Assembly (NCBI GenBank): GCA_937920495.1
Contig: CALEUQ010000016.1
Span: 1 to 32,376, forward strand
Source: an uncultured bacterium
GTDB taxonomy: Bacteria; Spirochaetota; UBA4802; UB4802
DNA: 32,376 nt
Direction of reading: 5' to 3'
In this document: one piece after another, positions 23,749-32,237 of the stretch
Position numbering within the stretch: position 1 is the first letter of the stretch
How the letters are laid out: each line of letters opens with the position of its first letter
Translations under genes and position numbers: made by a program
The notes under the pieces: model-generated
Databases searched by the model: none
What the model was told of the DNA's origin: nothing
Seen by the model: only the letters and a program-made list of their open reading frames with translations

Positions 23749-24599
23749 AGGTTCTTTGCACTCACACGATATTTTGTTACAATCATATCAGGTTGATACG
23801 AGCGCTTTGCAAATCTAAGTGGTTCCAATCCTAAATCCTGTTCAAAATTAAAATATTTATAGTGTGCTGGCAACGCTTTTGCGCAATGATTATACAGATA
23901 CTGGTAAATCCCTTTATAATCCTTTATTGCTTTTGCAAAATGGATTGCAAACATATCATCAGTGATTGCTTCACCAATTATGAACGCTGCGGGCTTTTCG
24001 TCAACATAATATATGCTGCCACAAAGACTAAGTTCGTCAAGCAACATACAGGCTTCAATGCAGGCAGCAATATCAGCATCGTTTCCGTACTCTTTTTGCC
24101 ACGCCTCAACGATACGCAGTGCATCATGTACATTTTCACCTGTTAATGGCAATACTTCAACGGTATACCTGGAACTAAACTGATACAAGAGATTTCTTTT
24201 GCCATGCAATTTTTTCCCTGGATATGATGCCAGTTTTTCTTTTGTATACACGTAGTCTGAATCACCATCATTATATGTATATGTAAAGCCTTTACTGGTA
24301 AAAAAATGCAAGCAGTCATGGTGAATGGGGAAAAGGCACATGTCGGGCTGTAACAGTGTGATGAGTGTATTGGCATACTCCTCATCTAATGGCATGACGG
24401 GCATGATGTAGCGTACACCGTCGTATGTTGTGCCTTTGATAGCTATAGTATCACCGGTAATAACAGTGTACGTGTGGGCTGAGCGAAAAAGGTACAGATT
24501 TGCAAATGAATACTCGGATATGGGGAGTTTTACTTTTTGCAATAAGGGCTGTAAAATAGTTTTGTGCGATAGTTCTAACGATTGTTCCTGTATATCCAT
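23745..24599 (-). CDS. DUF2156 (LPG-synthase C-terminal-like) acyltransferase
   Basis: 284 residues of the two-lobed GNAT fold of DUF2156. KLASYPGKKLHGKRNLLYQF (about 125-144) and the end FNFEQDLGLEPLRFAKRSYQPDMIVTKYRV are the family signatures. Related domains transfer aminoacyl groups to lipids (MprF) but stand-alone members are mostly uncharacterised, so the substrate is unknown. The start at ATG 24599 or a GTG nine bases earlier; neither has a ribosome-binding site. It is the first gene of the mrfA-mrfB operon. One GCGATAGT word lies near its 5' end. Confidence 0.8.
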   Translation of the reverse strand: MDIQEQSLELSHKTILQPLLQKVKLPISEYSFANLYLFRSAHTYTVITGDTIAIKGTTYDGVRYIMPVMPLDEEYANTLITLLQPDMCLFPIHHDCLHFFTSKGFTYTYNDGDSDYVYTKEKLASYPGKKLHGKRNLLYQFSSRYTVEVLPLTGENVHDALRIVEAWQKEYGNDADIAACIEACMLLDELSLCGSIYYVDEKPAAFIIGEAITDDMFAIHFAKAIKDYKGIYQYLYNHCAKALPAHYKYFNFEQDLGLEPLRFAKRSYQPDMIVTKYRVSAKNL

Positions 24600-24706
24600 G
24601 GGATGCACTAATAGCTATGTATAATTGAAATTCAACTACTTTTTATCATTGTGTTGTAATTATTTCTTGCATTATTATAAGTTTTATTGTAATTATATGG
24701 ACAAAT

Positions 24707-24827
24707 CACGATTTATTCCTTAAATAAAATTTGTGAACATAATACACATAGTGTACATCCCCACCGCCTTCGGCAGCGGGGATGTACACCGTTTTATTAA
24801 CAAAATATTTTTAAGGAATTATTAATG
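24707..24827. repeat. Intergenic palindromic element, copy C, flanked by 9-bp direct repeats
   Basis: The best preserved copy. The core is GTGTACATCCCC...GGGGATGTACAC (24751-24789) with the GC-rich centre ACCGCCTTCGGCAGC. Outer arms are imperfect inverted repeats: CACGATTTATTCCTTAAAT at one end, ATTTTTAAGGAATTATTAATG at the other. TGGACAAAT stands on both sides (24698-24706 and 24828-24836), a perfect 9-bp direct repeat resembling a target-site duplication. The 312-bp gap between the DUF2156 gene and the chemoreceptor holds this element plus the upstream region of the receptor. Confidence 0.8.
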
Positions 24828-24911
24828 TGGACAAATAATACATAGTGTAATATGCAAACTGTGTAGTTACAATAATACGGACTATTTGCTATTGGGGTTA
24901 GGGTATACGTT

Positions 24912-26666
24912 ATGATACAATTTCAACAGATGTTACAGGTTTCTCAGATTTTTCCCGCCACCTTCTGTGCTGGTGTTTTATTCTTTGGCATGTTGATGTA
25001 CATCATAATGTATATAAAATCTAAAGACACGCTACATTTATCCATGATGATTATAGGCATTGCAGGATTTACATTTGTATTCAGCGAGTCGATGATACTT
25101 ATTATGGGGTGGATTCTAAAGCCTGATATCGGTATGCAGTTTCACCGCATTGAACAGATAGGTGCAAGTTTACTCATTTTTGGAATCCCTTACTTCATGC
25201 AGCAGATGCTGGATATGACACCTACATGGAAAAAGATTAATACCACACTCTACAGAATAATGATGGGTATTACCGTATTGATTGTTGTTATTGCATTTAT
25301 ATATCCTGATGTATTTGTTTCGGTAACACAGCATCGTCATGACTGGTTGTTGCGGCAGGCTGATCATGGTCGTGGAGTTGAAGGCCCCTTATACATTGTG
25401 CGTGATGGTATACTGGCTTTGTTAATTCTGTATGCGTTTTTCAGCTTTATTATTGATATGACCATTCATAAACGTCTGAAATATCTCTTAATGTCATTTA
25501 TCGGGTTGCTGTTAGCAATTTATGGCGCAGTGATTGATGTTATAAGTGTCTATACAGGCCAGTTTTATGATTTTACTCCACAACTACGGTATGCACGTTT
25601 TGTTGTTGGAATAACTCTTTTCATCTTACTATCAATGGGAGCGGTATTAAGGAAATATTTTGATATTGCCAGGGAAACTGAAATTCTGCAAAAGAAAATG
25701 GCAAAGGATGCGGAGATAAACAAAAAACAGAATGATTTTATTAAACACACCCTCAGAATAAATTCGGGACAACTGTATTCATTTTCAGAACAGCTTTTAC
25801 AAATACTATCAGGCTTTATGCAAAATTCTCAGGATCAGGCTGCAGCAATAGAAGAAGTGTCTGCATCGGTTGAGCAGATATCTGCAGGGACAGAAAATGT
25901 GAAGTCCAGCACTGACCATCAATTTAATGGGATAGAATCATTATCAAAAATAATGAATGCCACAAGTGAAATTATGAAAGAAATGGTAACGCTTACTCAG
26001 GAAGCGTTACATAAAATGCACGATATCTCTGTTAATGCAAAATCTGGAGAGGCATCACTTTCGTTGATGAATGAAACAATGAATAGCATAGGGAAAAGTT
26101 CTGGCGAAATAACCGGGATTATTGCGATTATTAATGATATTTCTGATAAGATAAATCTTTTGTCACTGAATGCAGCTATTGAAGCAGCACGTGCAGGAGA
26201 TTATGGCAGGGGATTTGCTGTTGTTGCCGATGAAATTTCTAAGTTAGCTGACCAGACCGCAACCAGTATTAAAACCATTGGTGCCCTTATAGTAAATAAT
26301 GACCATGAGATCAGGACAGGGATACAAAATGTTGCACAGGTTATCAACACCATCAATATTATAATCAAAGATATTGATGTCATTGTGAATCAAATAACAG
26401 CACTATCTGATACGGTTGCGCGACAGGCCAGGGAAAATGCCATAGCGTTTGAAAGTGTTGAATCGGTACGGTTACAATCAGAACAGATAAAAATGGCAAT
26501 GGATGAGCAGAAGAGAGCTATCGATGAGATATCAAACACCATCGGAGCAATTAATGAACTGGCACAGAAGAATGCTGCCAGGGGACTGGATATTACTGAA
26601 ACAGCAAAAAAGCTGGTTGACAATGTAAACTCAATGAATAAAGAAATAGAAGAATTTCAGGTGTAA
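24912..26666 (+). CDS. Methyl-accepting chemotaxis protein with polytopic membrane sensor
   Basis: 584 residues. The N-terminal half (about 12-250) has seven hydrophobic spans and no large periplasmic domain, so it probably senses membrane-linked or intracellular cues. There is no HAMP; the last span leads directly into a coiled coil (about 250-300) and the cytoplasmic signalling domain, whose conserved hairpin tip is DKINLLSLNAAIEAARAG followed by GFAVVADEISKLA (about 405-450). This tip contacts CheA and CheW. Methylation-site regions are not identified with certainty. The ribosome-binding site is weak (TAGGG). No other chemotaxis gene is present in the window. Confidence 0.9.
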   Translation: MIQFQQMLQVSQIFPATFCAGVLFFGMLMYIIMYIKSKDTLHLSMMIIGIAGFTFVFSESMILIMGWILKPDIGMQFHRIEQIGASLLIFGIPYFMQQMLDMTPTWKKINTTLYRIMMGITVLIVVIAFIYPDVFVSVTQHRHDWLLRQADHGRGVEGPLYIVRDGILALLILYAFFSFIIDMTIHKRLKYLLMSFIGLLLAIYGAVIDVISVYTGQFYDFTPQLRYARFVVGITLFILLSMGAVLRKYFDIARETEILQKKMAKDAEINKKQNDFIKHTLRINSGQLYSFSEQLLQILSGFMQNSQDQAAAIEEVSASVEQISAGTENVKSSTDHQFNGIESLSKIMNATSEIMKEMVTLTQEALHKMHDISVNAKSGEASLSLMNETMNSIGKSSGEITGIIAIINDISDKINLLSLNAAIEAARAGDYGRGFAVVADEISKLADQTATSIKTIGALIVNNDHEIRTGIQNVAQVINTINIIIKDIDVIVNQITALSDTVARQARENAIAFESVESVRLQSEQIKMAMDEQKRAIDEISNTIGAINELAQKNAARGLDITETAKKLVDNVNSMNKEIEEFQV

Positions 26667-26676
26667 AAATATTATA

Positions 26677-28539
26677 TTACAATCGCGTGATGTCACTTTT
26701 TGGATACATAAGGTCAATAATATCTTTATATTTATCATGAATCTGGCTTCGTCTGAATTTGAAAGTTGGAGTCAGTTCACCAGTTTTTACTGAAAAGTCG
26801 TGGGCAAGCAAAGTAAATTTTTTTATTTGCTCATACGGAGGCAGGCCCTGACAGATTTCATTAATCCTGGTTTTATATAATGTCTGAACCTGTGGATGTG
26901 AAACCAGTTCATCATCAGTTTTATACGAAATTCCATGTTCGCGTGCATATTGACGCAAAAGGTGAAAATTGGGAACAATGAGTGCAGATAAGTATTTTCG
27001 TCTGTCACCTACCACGCATATATAATTTATTAAAGGTTCTGACTCAAATTTTCTTTCAATATTCAATGGGACAATATTTTTACCCTGTGAAGTAATGATT
27101 ATATCTTTCAGCCTTCCGGTAATACGTAAATAGCCGTCTTCATCTATAATACCTATATCACCTGATCTGAAATACCCATCAGGTGTAAAAATTTCTTCTC
27201 TTTCTTCAGGGGTCATTCTGTTATAACCTTTAAATACCATTGGGCCTTTGATAAGGATCTCGCCTTCATCGGAAATTTTAATCTCTGCACCGGGAATAGG
27301 GCATCCAACGGATCCCGGTTTATTTTTTTCAATACGATTGATAGTAACAACAGGAGATGTTTCGGTTAAACCATAACCTTCTATAATAGGCAATCCAATC
27401 CCACCAAAAAAGTATGCAACATCCAGCGGTAGAGGAGCACCACCAGAAAAAAGGAGTCGGACCTGTTGCATATGCATCAACTTGCGTATGCTTTTTTTAA
27501 TTGGCGATAGTATTCTGTTAATTATCTCAGCACCTTTAGGCACTACATTGCCTGAAGATTGTGCTACGTAACATTCCCTTCCAACGTGTATTGCCGTTAT
27601 GTATATGAATTTTTTTATTGGGTTAAACCGCCGAATGGTGTGAATGGTGCTAATATATAATTTTTCATACATTCGTGGAACAGTTGCGATAACCGTTGGT
27701 TTTATTTCTATCATATTACGATAGATTTCTTCGCTTTCAAATGTTGTTGAAATTGCAGTAGGAGCACCGGTAAAGGCACTGATTAAAAGATCTGCTGAAA
27801 AGCCATATATATGACTAAAAGGCAGATGGGCCAGACGAATATCTTTATCAGTAAAATTAAACATTGGTATAACAACTCTTTGCGAAAGAAGGTTGTTGTG
27901 ACTAAGTAATGCGCCACGTGGTTCTCCACTTGTACCGGGTGTGTAGATAAGTGCTGCATTGTCCTCAGGATCTATTTGAGGTATTATGGTATTCACGTGT
28001 GCATAGTTGGATTTAGTTTGGCCTAATTGTAATAGCTCATCAATAGTGATAAGCTGATCATGTCGGGTGTGTGAATCAAAATAGGTAATTAATCTTCGAA
28101 GAGGAGATTGAATCTTATTTAATATTGCAAATCCTTTCTGAAACTGAGCAACATCGCCAACAAAAAGAATCTTACAACCCGAATCACGTAATATATCTTC
28201 CAGTTCATCCTGTACGATAGTTGGGTATATAGGCATAACAATGCCACCCAATGACATGGCAGCAAAAACTGTTGCAGCATAATACAGATTGTTTCTGCTG
28301 AAGATTCCTATGGTACTGCCTTTTTCTACACCAAAATCTATAAGTGCTGAAGCAATATTATACTGGATATTTAAAAATTCTTTTCCGCTTATTGGTACAA
28401 ATTTATCAGTTAATTCTTTATTAAAATTTTTTGCATAAAACACGGGTTTATTGAGATGTTGTAAATAAGAATGTATTTCTATTGCTGCTATATTTTTCTG
28501 TGTATATTCTAACTTTTGAATTAATTCTATTAGATCCAT
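26677..28539 (-). CDS. Long-chain acyl-CoA synthetase (AMP-binding)
   Basis: 620 residues. AMP-binding motif IYTPGTSGEPRG (198-209), with Pro in place of the usual Ser at the third position; GYGLTETSPV (about 380) and the hinge/adenylate region GDIGIIDEDGYLRITGRLKD (about 450-470) with the C-terminal catalytic Lys region VKTGELTPTFKFRR. It activates fatty acids with ATP and CoA and is similar in length and order to the LACS/FadD15 group. The start ATG 28539 has GGAG six bases upstream; two in-frame ATGs at 28560 and 28551 lack one. It converges on the chemoreceptor 10 nt away. One motif word is inside. Confidence 0.88.
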   Translation of the reverse strand: MDLIELIQKLEYTQKNIAAIEIHSYLQHLNKPVFYAKNFNKELTDKFVPISGKEFLNIQYNIASALIDFGVEKGSTIGIFSRNNLYYAATVFAAMSLGGIVMPIYPTIVQDELEDILRDSGCKILFVGDVAQFQKGFAILNKIQSPLRRLITYFDSHTRHDQLITIDELLQLGQTKSNYAHVNTIIPQIDPEDNAALIYTPGTSGEPRGALLSHNNLLSQRVVIPMFNFTDKDIRLAHLPFSHIYGFSADLLISAFTGAPTAISTTFESEEIYRNMIEIKPTVIATVPRMYEKLYISTIHTIRRFNPIKKFIYITAIHVGRECYVAQSSGNVVPKGAEIINRILSPIKKSIRKLMHMQQVRLLFSGGAPLPLDVAYFFGGIGLPIIEGYGLTETSPVVTINRIEKNKPGSVGCPIPGAEIKISDEGEILIKGPMVFKGYNRMTPEEREEIFTPDGYFRSGDIGIIDEDGYLRITGRLKDIIITSQGKNIVPLNIERKFESEPLINYICVVGDRRKYLSALIVPNFHLLRQYAREHGISYKTDDELVSHPQVQTLYKTRINEICQGLPPYEQIKKFTLLAHDFSVKTGELTPTFKFRRSQIHDKYKDIIDLMYPKSDITRL

Positions 28540-29046
28540 GGTGTACTCCATATAATGCATTATATCGCAGCACTATACTACATTCTTTTAAAATCACCTG
28601 TAACTAAATATACGCCACATATACTCATACTCATTTAAACAAATGCAGTACTTGCAGATCAACTATCGCCATGAGTGTGGTGCATACAATGTGCTTTTTT
28701 AAACACTGACCACAACTTACAAATTAACTATCGCCCAAAGTATGGCACTTACGCTCCCTTGCTCTTAAACTCGTGCTATAATTGAAAATCATGCAATAAG
28801 TAGTATATTTATACATATAGTTTTGCGTCAACAAAATATGAAATCTTTTGTTAATTATTTTACAATAGTTTATACATTATTGCTATTTATGCCTGAATGT
28901 TTTTATATGAACAAAATATGGATTAAATATACATTAACCTGTGTTATCAGAAATATACACCTTATTATTTATAAAATAATTTCAAAATATAAAACTCTTG
29001 ACTACAGTTATAATATTTTTTTAGTGTACACAACAGGGGAAAATAT
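28540..29046. other. 507-bp intergenic region between acyl-CoA synthetase and ribBA
   Basis: A divergent gap holding a tandem imperfect repeat with two ACTATCGCC words (28650-28752), then AT-rich sequence with a TATAAT at 29009-29014 that may serve ribBA. A 75-codon frame at 28823-29050 overlaps the ribBA start and has AT-driven composition; I consider it spurious. No FMN riboswitch consensus is seen ahead of ribBA. Confidence 0.55.
28650..28752. repeat. Imperfect direct repeat carrying two ACTATCGCC words
   Basis: Two 38-base units, 28650-28687 and 28715-28752, match at 28 of 38 positions, 65 bases apart. Both contain AACTATCGCC at the same offset, then GT-TGG and end in TAC/TTAC. They lie outside any gene, so the shared word here is not a coding effect. 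They may be paired protein-binding sites or a local duplication. Confidence 0.6.
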
Positions 29047-30267
29047 ATGAAAACTGCCAGCATACCCGAGTTAATTGAAGATATTCGCAATGGAAAGATG
29101 ATTATCCTTGTTGATAATGAGGACAGGGAAAATGAAGGAGACCTTATTGTTGCAGCACAATATTGCACACCTGATAAAATAAATTTTATGGCAACTCATG
29201 GCAAAGGTCTGATATGTATTGCAATGACCCAGGATAGATTGCAGGAGTTAGGCTTGCCATTGATGGTGCCTGAAAATTCTGATAAATTTTGTACGGCATT
29301 TACTGTTTCTGTTGATGCTAAAGAAGGAACAACAACCGGTATATCTGCATATGACAGAGCAAAAACTGTGCAGGTATTGATTGATCCACGGACAAAGCCC
29401 CAGGATTTAAATAAACCAGGCCATATTTTCCCGCTTGCTGCAAAGAAGGGGGGGGTGCTGGTGCGAGCAGGGCATACTGAAGGATCACTTGACTTAACAC
29501 GTTTGGCAGGACTTTATCCTGCTGCGGTGATGTGTGAAATATTAAATGATGATGGTACCATGGCGCGCCGACCGGATTTAGATAAATTTGCCGAGAAGCA
29601 TAATCTTAAAATTGGTACCATAGAGGATTTAATTAAATTCAGGCAGCATAAAGAACGGCTTGTGCGCCGGGTTTCAGAAGCACATTTGCCAACCGAATAT
29701 GGCGATTTTACTATCATAGCGTATGAAACTGAAGTGGATGATGCAACACATGTTGCCATTGTAAAAGGAGAAGTGGATGGAAGGCAAAATGTTCTTGTGC
29801 GTGTCCATTCAGAATGTTTGACCGGTGATGTATTTGGTTCACATCGATGTGATTGCGGGTCACAATTGCATCAGGCATTGCGTATGATTGAAAAAGAAGG
29901 CTTAGGAGTATTGTTGTATATGCGCCAGGAAGGGCGTGGAATTGGTTTAAGCAATAAGCTCAAAGCATATCATCTGCAGGAGCAGGGATATGATACCGTT
30001 GAGGCTAATCTAAAGTTAGGATTCCCTGCCGACTTGCGTGATTATGGGATTGGTGCGCAGATACTTGTTGATCTGGGATTGTCAACTATCCGTTTAATGA
30101 CAAATAACCCAAAGAAAGTGATAGGTCTTGAAGGATATGGGCTTACCATTGTGGAAAGGGTTCCTATAGAAATACAGCCAGTAAAAGAAAACTATCATTA
30201 TTTAAAAACAAAGAAAGATAAAATGGGGCATCTGATACTTCAATCTCCAGAGGAAAAGAAGTCTTGA
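29047..30267 (+). CDS. ribBA: Bifunctional DHBP synthase / GTP cyclohydrolase II (riboflavin)
   Basis: 406 residues, fusing both first-committed steps of riboflavin synthesis. The N-terminal DHBP synthase (about 1-202) has [10 protein letters not shown] (23-32) and [13 protein letters not shown]; the C-terminal GTP cyclohydrolase II (about 206-400) has zinc cysteines C257, C268 and C270 in [17 protein letters not shown] and [10 protein letters not shown]. Key residues of both activities are present. AGGGGA lies about eight bases before the ATG. The next gene begins at TTG within the stop (overlap of 4 nt), though that partner has no obvious flavin role. Confidence 0.96.
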   Translation: MKTASIPELIEDIRNGKMIILVDNEDRENEGDLIVAAQYCTPDKINFMATHGKGLICIAMTQDRLQELGLPLMVPENSDKFCTAFTVSVDAKEGTTTGISAYDRAKTVQVLIDPRTKPQDLNKPGHIFPLAAKKGGVLVRAGHTEGSLDLTRLAGLYPAAVMCEILNDDGTMARRPDLDKFAEKHNLKIGTIEDLIKFRQHKERLVRRVSEAHLPTEYGDFTIIAYETEVDDATHVAIVKGEVDGRQNVLVRVHSECLTGDVFGSHRCDCGSQLHQALRMIEKEGLGVLLYMRQEGRGIGLSNKLKAYHLQEQGYDTVEANLKLGFPADLRDYGIGAQILVDLGLSTIRLMTNNPKKVIGLEGYGLTIVERVPIEIQPVKENYHYLKTKKDKMGHLILQSPEEKKS

Positions 30268-31175
30268 AAAATGGTCAGCCACCTACAATAGTTGTTGTTG
30301 ATGATGATGAAGTGATTCGTTACAGCCTGCAGAAAAAGCTTTCACGATTGGGTTATAATATCATTTCACTGAGTAAAGCCGAGGATGCACTTTTTTTGCT
30401 GAAAAATGATGAGCGTGATATAGACCTGATCATAACTGATATTAAGCTACGCAAAATGGATGGCATTGAGTTATTGAGGCATATCAATTCCAGTGAAAAT
30501 CCTGTTCCAACGCTCATTATAACTGGTCAGGGCAATATTGAAGATGCCATCAAAGCGTTGCGGTACGGAGCAATAGATTTTATTCGTAAGCCTTTTGATA
30601 TTAATGAGGTTGCTTCAATTGTGAGAAATATCCTGCGCAGGAAGCAACAGCATAGCCTGGAAAACAGGTTGGGAGAATATATTGTACATGATCAGAGAAC
30701 GCTATCCATACCGGTTGATGAAACCATAGCCGAAATCGTTGCGTATGAATTAACAAAACATCTTCCGTATGCAGGATTCTGCAATAGGTCAACAGCTGAA
30801 AATATTTCCATGGCTCTTCTGGAAGCACTTTCTAATGCAATGTATCATGGCAATCTGGAAATACCGTCTGAGGTGCGTGAAGAACAGGGTATGAAAGGGT
30901 TTAATGATGAAATACAGAAGCGGTTGCAGGATCCGCAATACAATCACAGAAAAGTAACTATTAATTATTGTTACACCGGTGATTTTGTGGAATACATTGT
31001 TGAAGATGAAGGAAAAGGTTTTGATTTTACCAATATAGCCGATCCCAGGGATCCGGAAAACTTTTTAAAAAATAGCGGGCGCGGCCTTTTTATTATTCAA
31101 GTACACATGGATGAGGTTGCCTGGGATAAAGGCGGAAGGCAAATAAGGATGCGTAAATACAGGACAATGCAGTGA
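30264..31175 (+). CDS. Receiver domain fused to a HATPase (RsbW/anti-sigma-like) module
   Basis: 303 residues. The receiver (1-125) has DDD 13-15, phosphoacceptor D59, T87 and K109, all canonical. After a linker of about 15 residues comes a GHKL ATPase: N-box with E187 and N191 ([12 protein letters not shown]), G1 DEGKGF (247-252) and G2 SGRGLFI (270-276). There is no histidine phosphoacceptor, so it is not a hybrid histidine kinase; the ATPase resembles RsbW/SpoIIAB-type serine kinases or anti-sigma factors. A phospho-receiver therefore probably gates partner binding. Starts at TTG, overlapping the ribBA stop; no ATG is in frame nearby. Confidence 0.82.
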   Translation: MKNGQPPTIVVVDDDEVIRYSLQKKLSRLGYNIISLSKAEDALFLLKNDERDIDLIITDIKLRKMDGIELLRHINSSENPVPTLIITGQGNIEDAIKALRYGAIDFIRKPFDINEVASIVRNILRRKQQHSLENRLGEYIVHDQRTLSIPVDETIAEIVAYELTKHLPYAGFCNRSTAENISMALLEALSNAMYHGNLEIPSEVREEQGMKGFNDEIQKRLQDPQYNHRKVTINYCYTGDFVEYIVEDEGKGFDFTNIADPRDPENFLKNSGRGLFIIQVHMDEVAWDKGGRQIRMRKYRTMQ

Positions 31176-31185
31176 GGAGGAAATA

Positions 31186-32220
31186 ATGTACTATACCATA
31201 CAGTGGGATGAAACAGCTGTTTCAATGTTAGATCAAAGGATGTTGCCAGTACAGGAGGTATACAGGCATTATACAAACTACCATGATGTGGCTGATGCAA
31301 TACGTTCGATGGTGGTAAGGGGTGCTCCTGCAATTGGTATAGCTGCAGCAATGGGTATAGCACTGGCTGCTGTGAAAAGTAAGACAGGGGCTATAAACGA
31401 TTTTAAATCCGAGATGCTTCGGGTATGTCAGCTTTTTGCGTCAACACGGCCAACTGCGGTTAACCTTTTCTGGGCAATTAACAGGATGAAAAATATAATT
31501 GAAAGAGCAGAAGACGTTGAGAAATGCAAAAATGAGCTGGTAAGTGAAGCAAAAAAAATTCATCAGGAAGATATTGAGATAAATAAAAAAATAGGAGAAT
31601 ATGGCCATAAATATATTGAAGATGGCTTTACAGTAATGACCTACTGTAATGCAGGAGCACTGGCTACAGGTGGGTATGGTACTGCATTGGGTGTGATTCG
31701 CAGTGCTGTTGAGCATGGAAAGCAAATAAAAGTATATGCATGCGAAACAAGGCCCTATCTGCAAGGTGCCCGTATTACTGCGTGGGAACTTTTTAAGGAT
31801 GGCATTGATACCACTCTTATCTGTGATAATATGGCAGGCCATTTTATGAAGAAAGGCGAAATACACTGTGTTATTGTGGGTGCTGACCGCATTGCAGCCA
31901 ACGGCGATACAGCTAATAAGATTGGAACCTATACAATGTCAATACTGGCAAAAGTACACTCAATACCATTTTACGTTGCGGCTCCACTTTCAACCCTGGA
32001 TCCAGATACTCCTGATGGCAACAGTATCGTTATCGAAGAGCGGAATATAGATGAGGTTGCCTATATACAGGGAGTGCAGATAGCTCCTGAAGGAATATTC
32101 ATAAAAAACCCGGCATTTGACGTTACACCGGCAGAAAATATTACCGCCATCATCACCGAGCATGGTGTAATTGAAAATCCGGCTGCAACAGGTATTGCGT
32201 CTCTTTTTGGTGTGCGATAG
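31186..32220 (+). CDS. mtnA: Methylthioribose-1-phosphate isomerase
   Basis: 344 residues, full length. Conserved RGAPAIGIAAA (45-55), catalytic Cys C154 in TYCNAGALATGGYG, ETRPYLQGARITAWEL (187-202) and catalytic Asp D234 in VGADRIAANGDTANKIGTY. It converts 5-methylthioribose-1-phosphate to 5-methylthioribulose-1-phosphate in methionine salvage; some relatives act on ribose-1-phosphate analogues. GAGGAGG, seven bases before the ATG, is a very strong ribosome-binding site; the gap from the upstream gene is 10 nt. Its TAG stop lies inside a GCGATAGT word, and the right-hand repeat begins 17 nt later. Confidence 0.93.
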   Translation: MYYTIQWDETAVSMLDQRMLPVQEVYRHYTNYHDVADAIRSMVVRGAPAIGIAAAMGIALAAVKSKTGAINDFKSEMLRVCQLFASTRPTAVNLFWAINRMKNIIERAEDVEKCKNELVSEAKKIHQEDIEINKKIGEYGHKYIEDGFTVMTYCNAGALATGGYGTALGVIRSAVEHGKQIKVYACETRPYLQGARITAWELFKDGIDTTLICDNMAGHFMKKGEIHCVIVGADRIAANGDTANKIGTYTMSILAKVHSIPFYVAAPLSTLDPDTPDGNSIVIEERNIDEVAYIQGVQIAPEGIFIKNPAFDVTPAENITAIITEHGVIENPAATGIASLFGVR

Positions 32221-32237
32221 TTACTGGCAATATTAAG

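Larger units (their letters stand above)
293..32221. repeat. Highly iterated octamer GCGATAGT / ACTATCGC (19 exact copies)
   Basis: ACTATCGC on the plus strand starts at 293, 586, 5955, 9955, 20440, 28662 and 28727. GCGATAGT starts at 1474, 2138, 5857, 6011, 7368, 11008, 12546, 19432, 23069, 24566, 27504 and 32214. The base 5' of ACTATCGC is always A or T, and the base after it is C in 13, A in 4 and T in 2. One-mismatch forms lie at 1581, 5120, 7421, 14068, 14577, 18240, 21445 and 28213. No exact copy lies between 12553 and 19432 (the ribosomal/dnaB region). The coordinates here only span the first to last copy. Confidence 0.85.

Noticed and set aside
28540-29046. FMN riboswitch upstream of ribBA
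   Set aside because: The conserved FMN-aptamer segments are not visible in the 507-bp leader.
28823-29050. 75-codon plus-strand frame before ribBA
   Set aside because: AT-driven composition, no ribosome-binding site, overlaps the ribBA start, and no recognisable domain.
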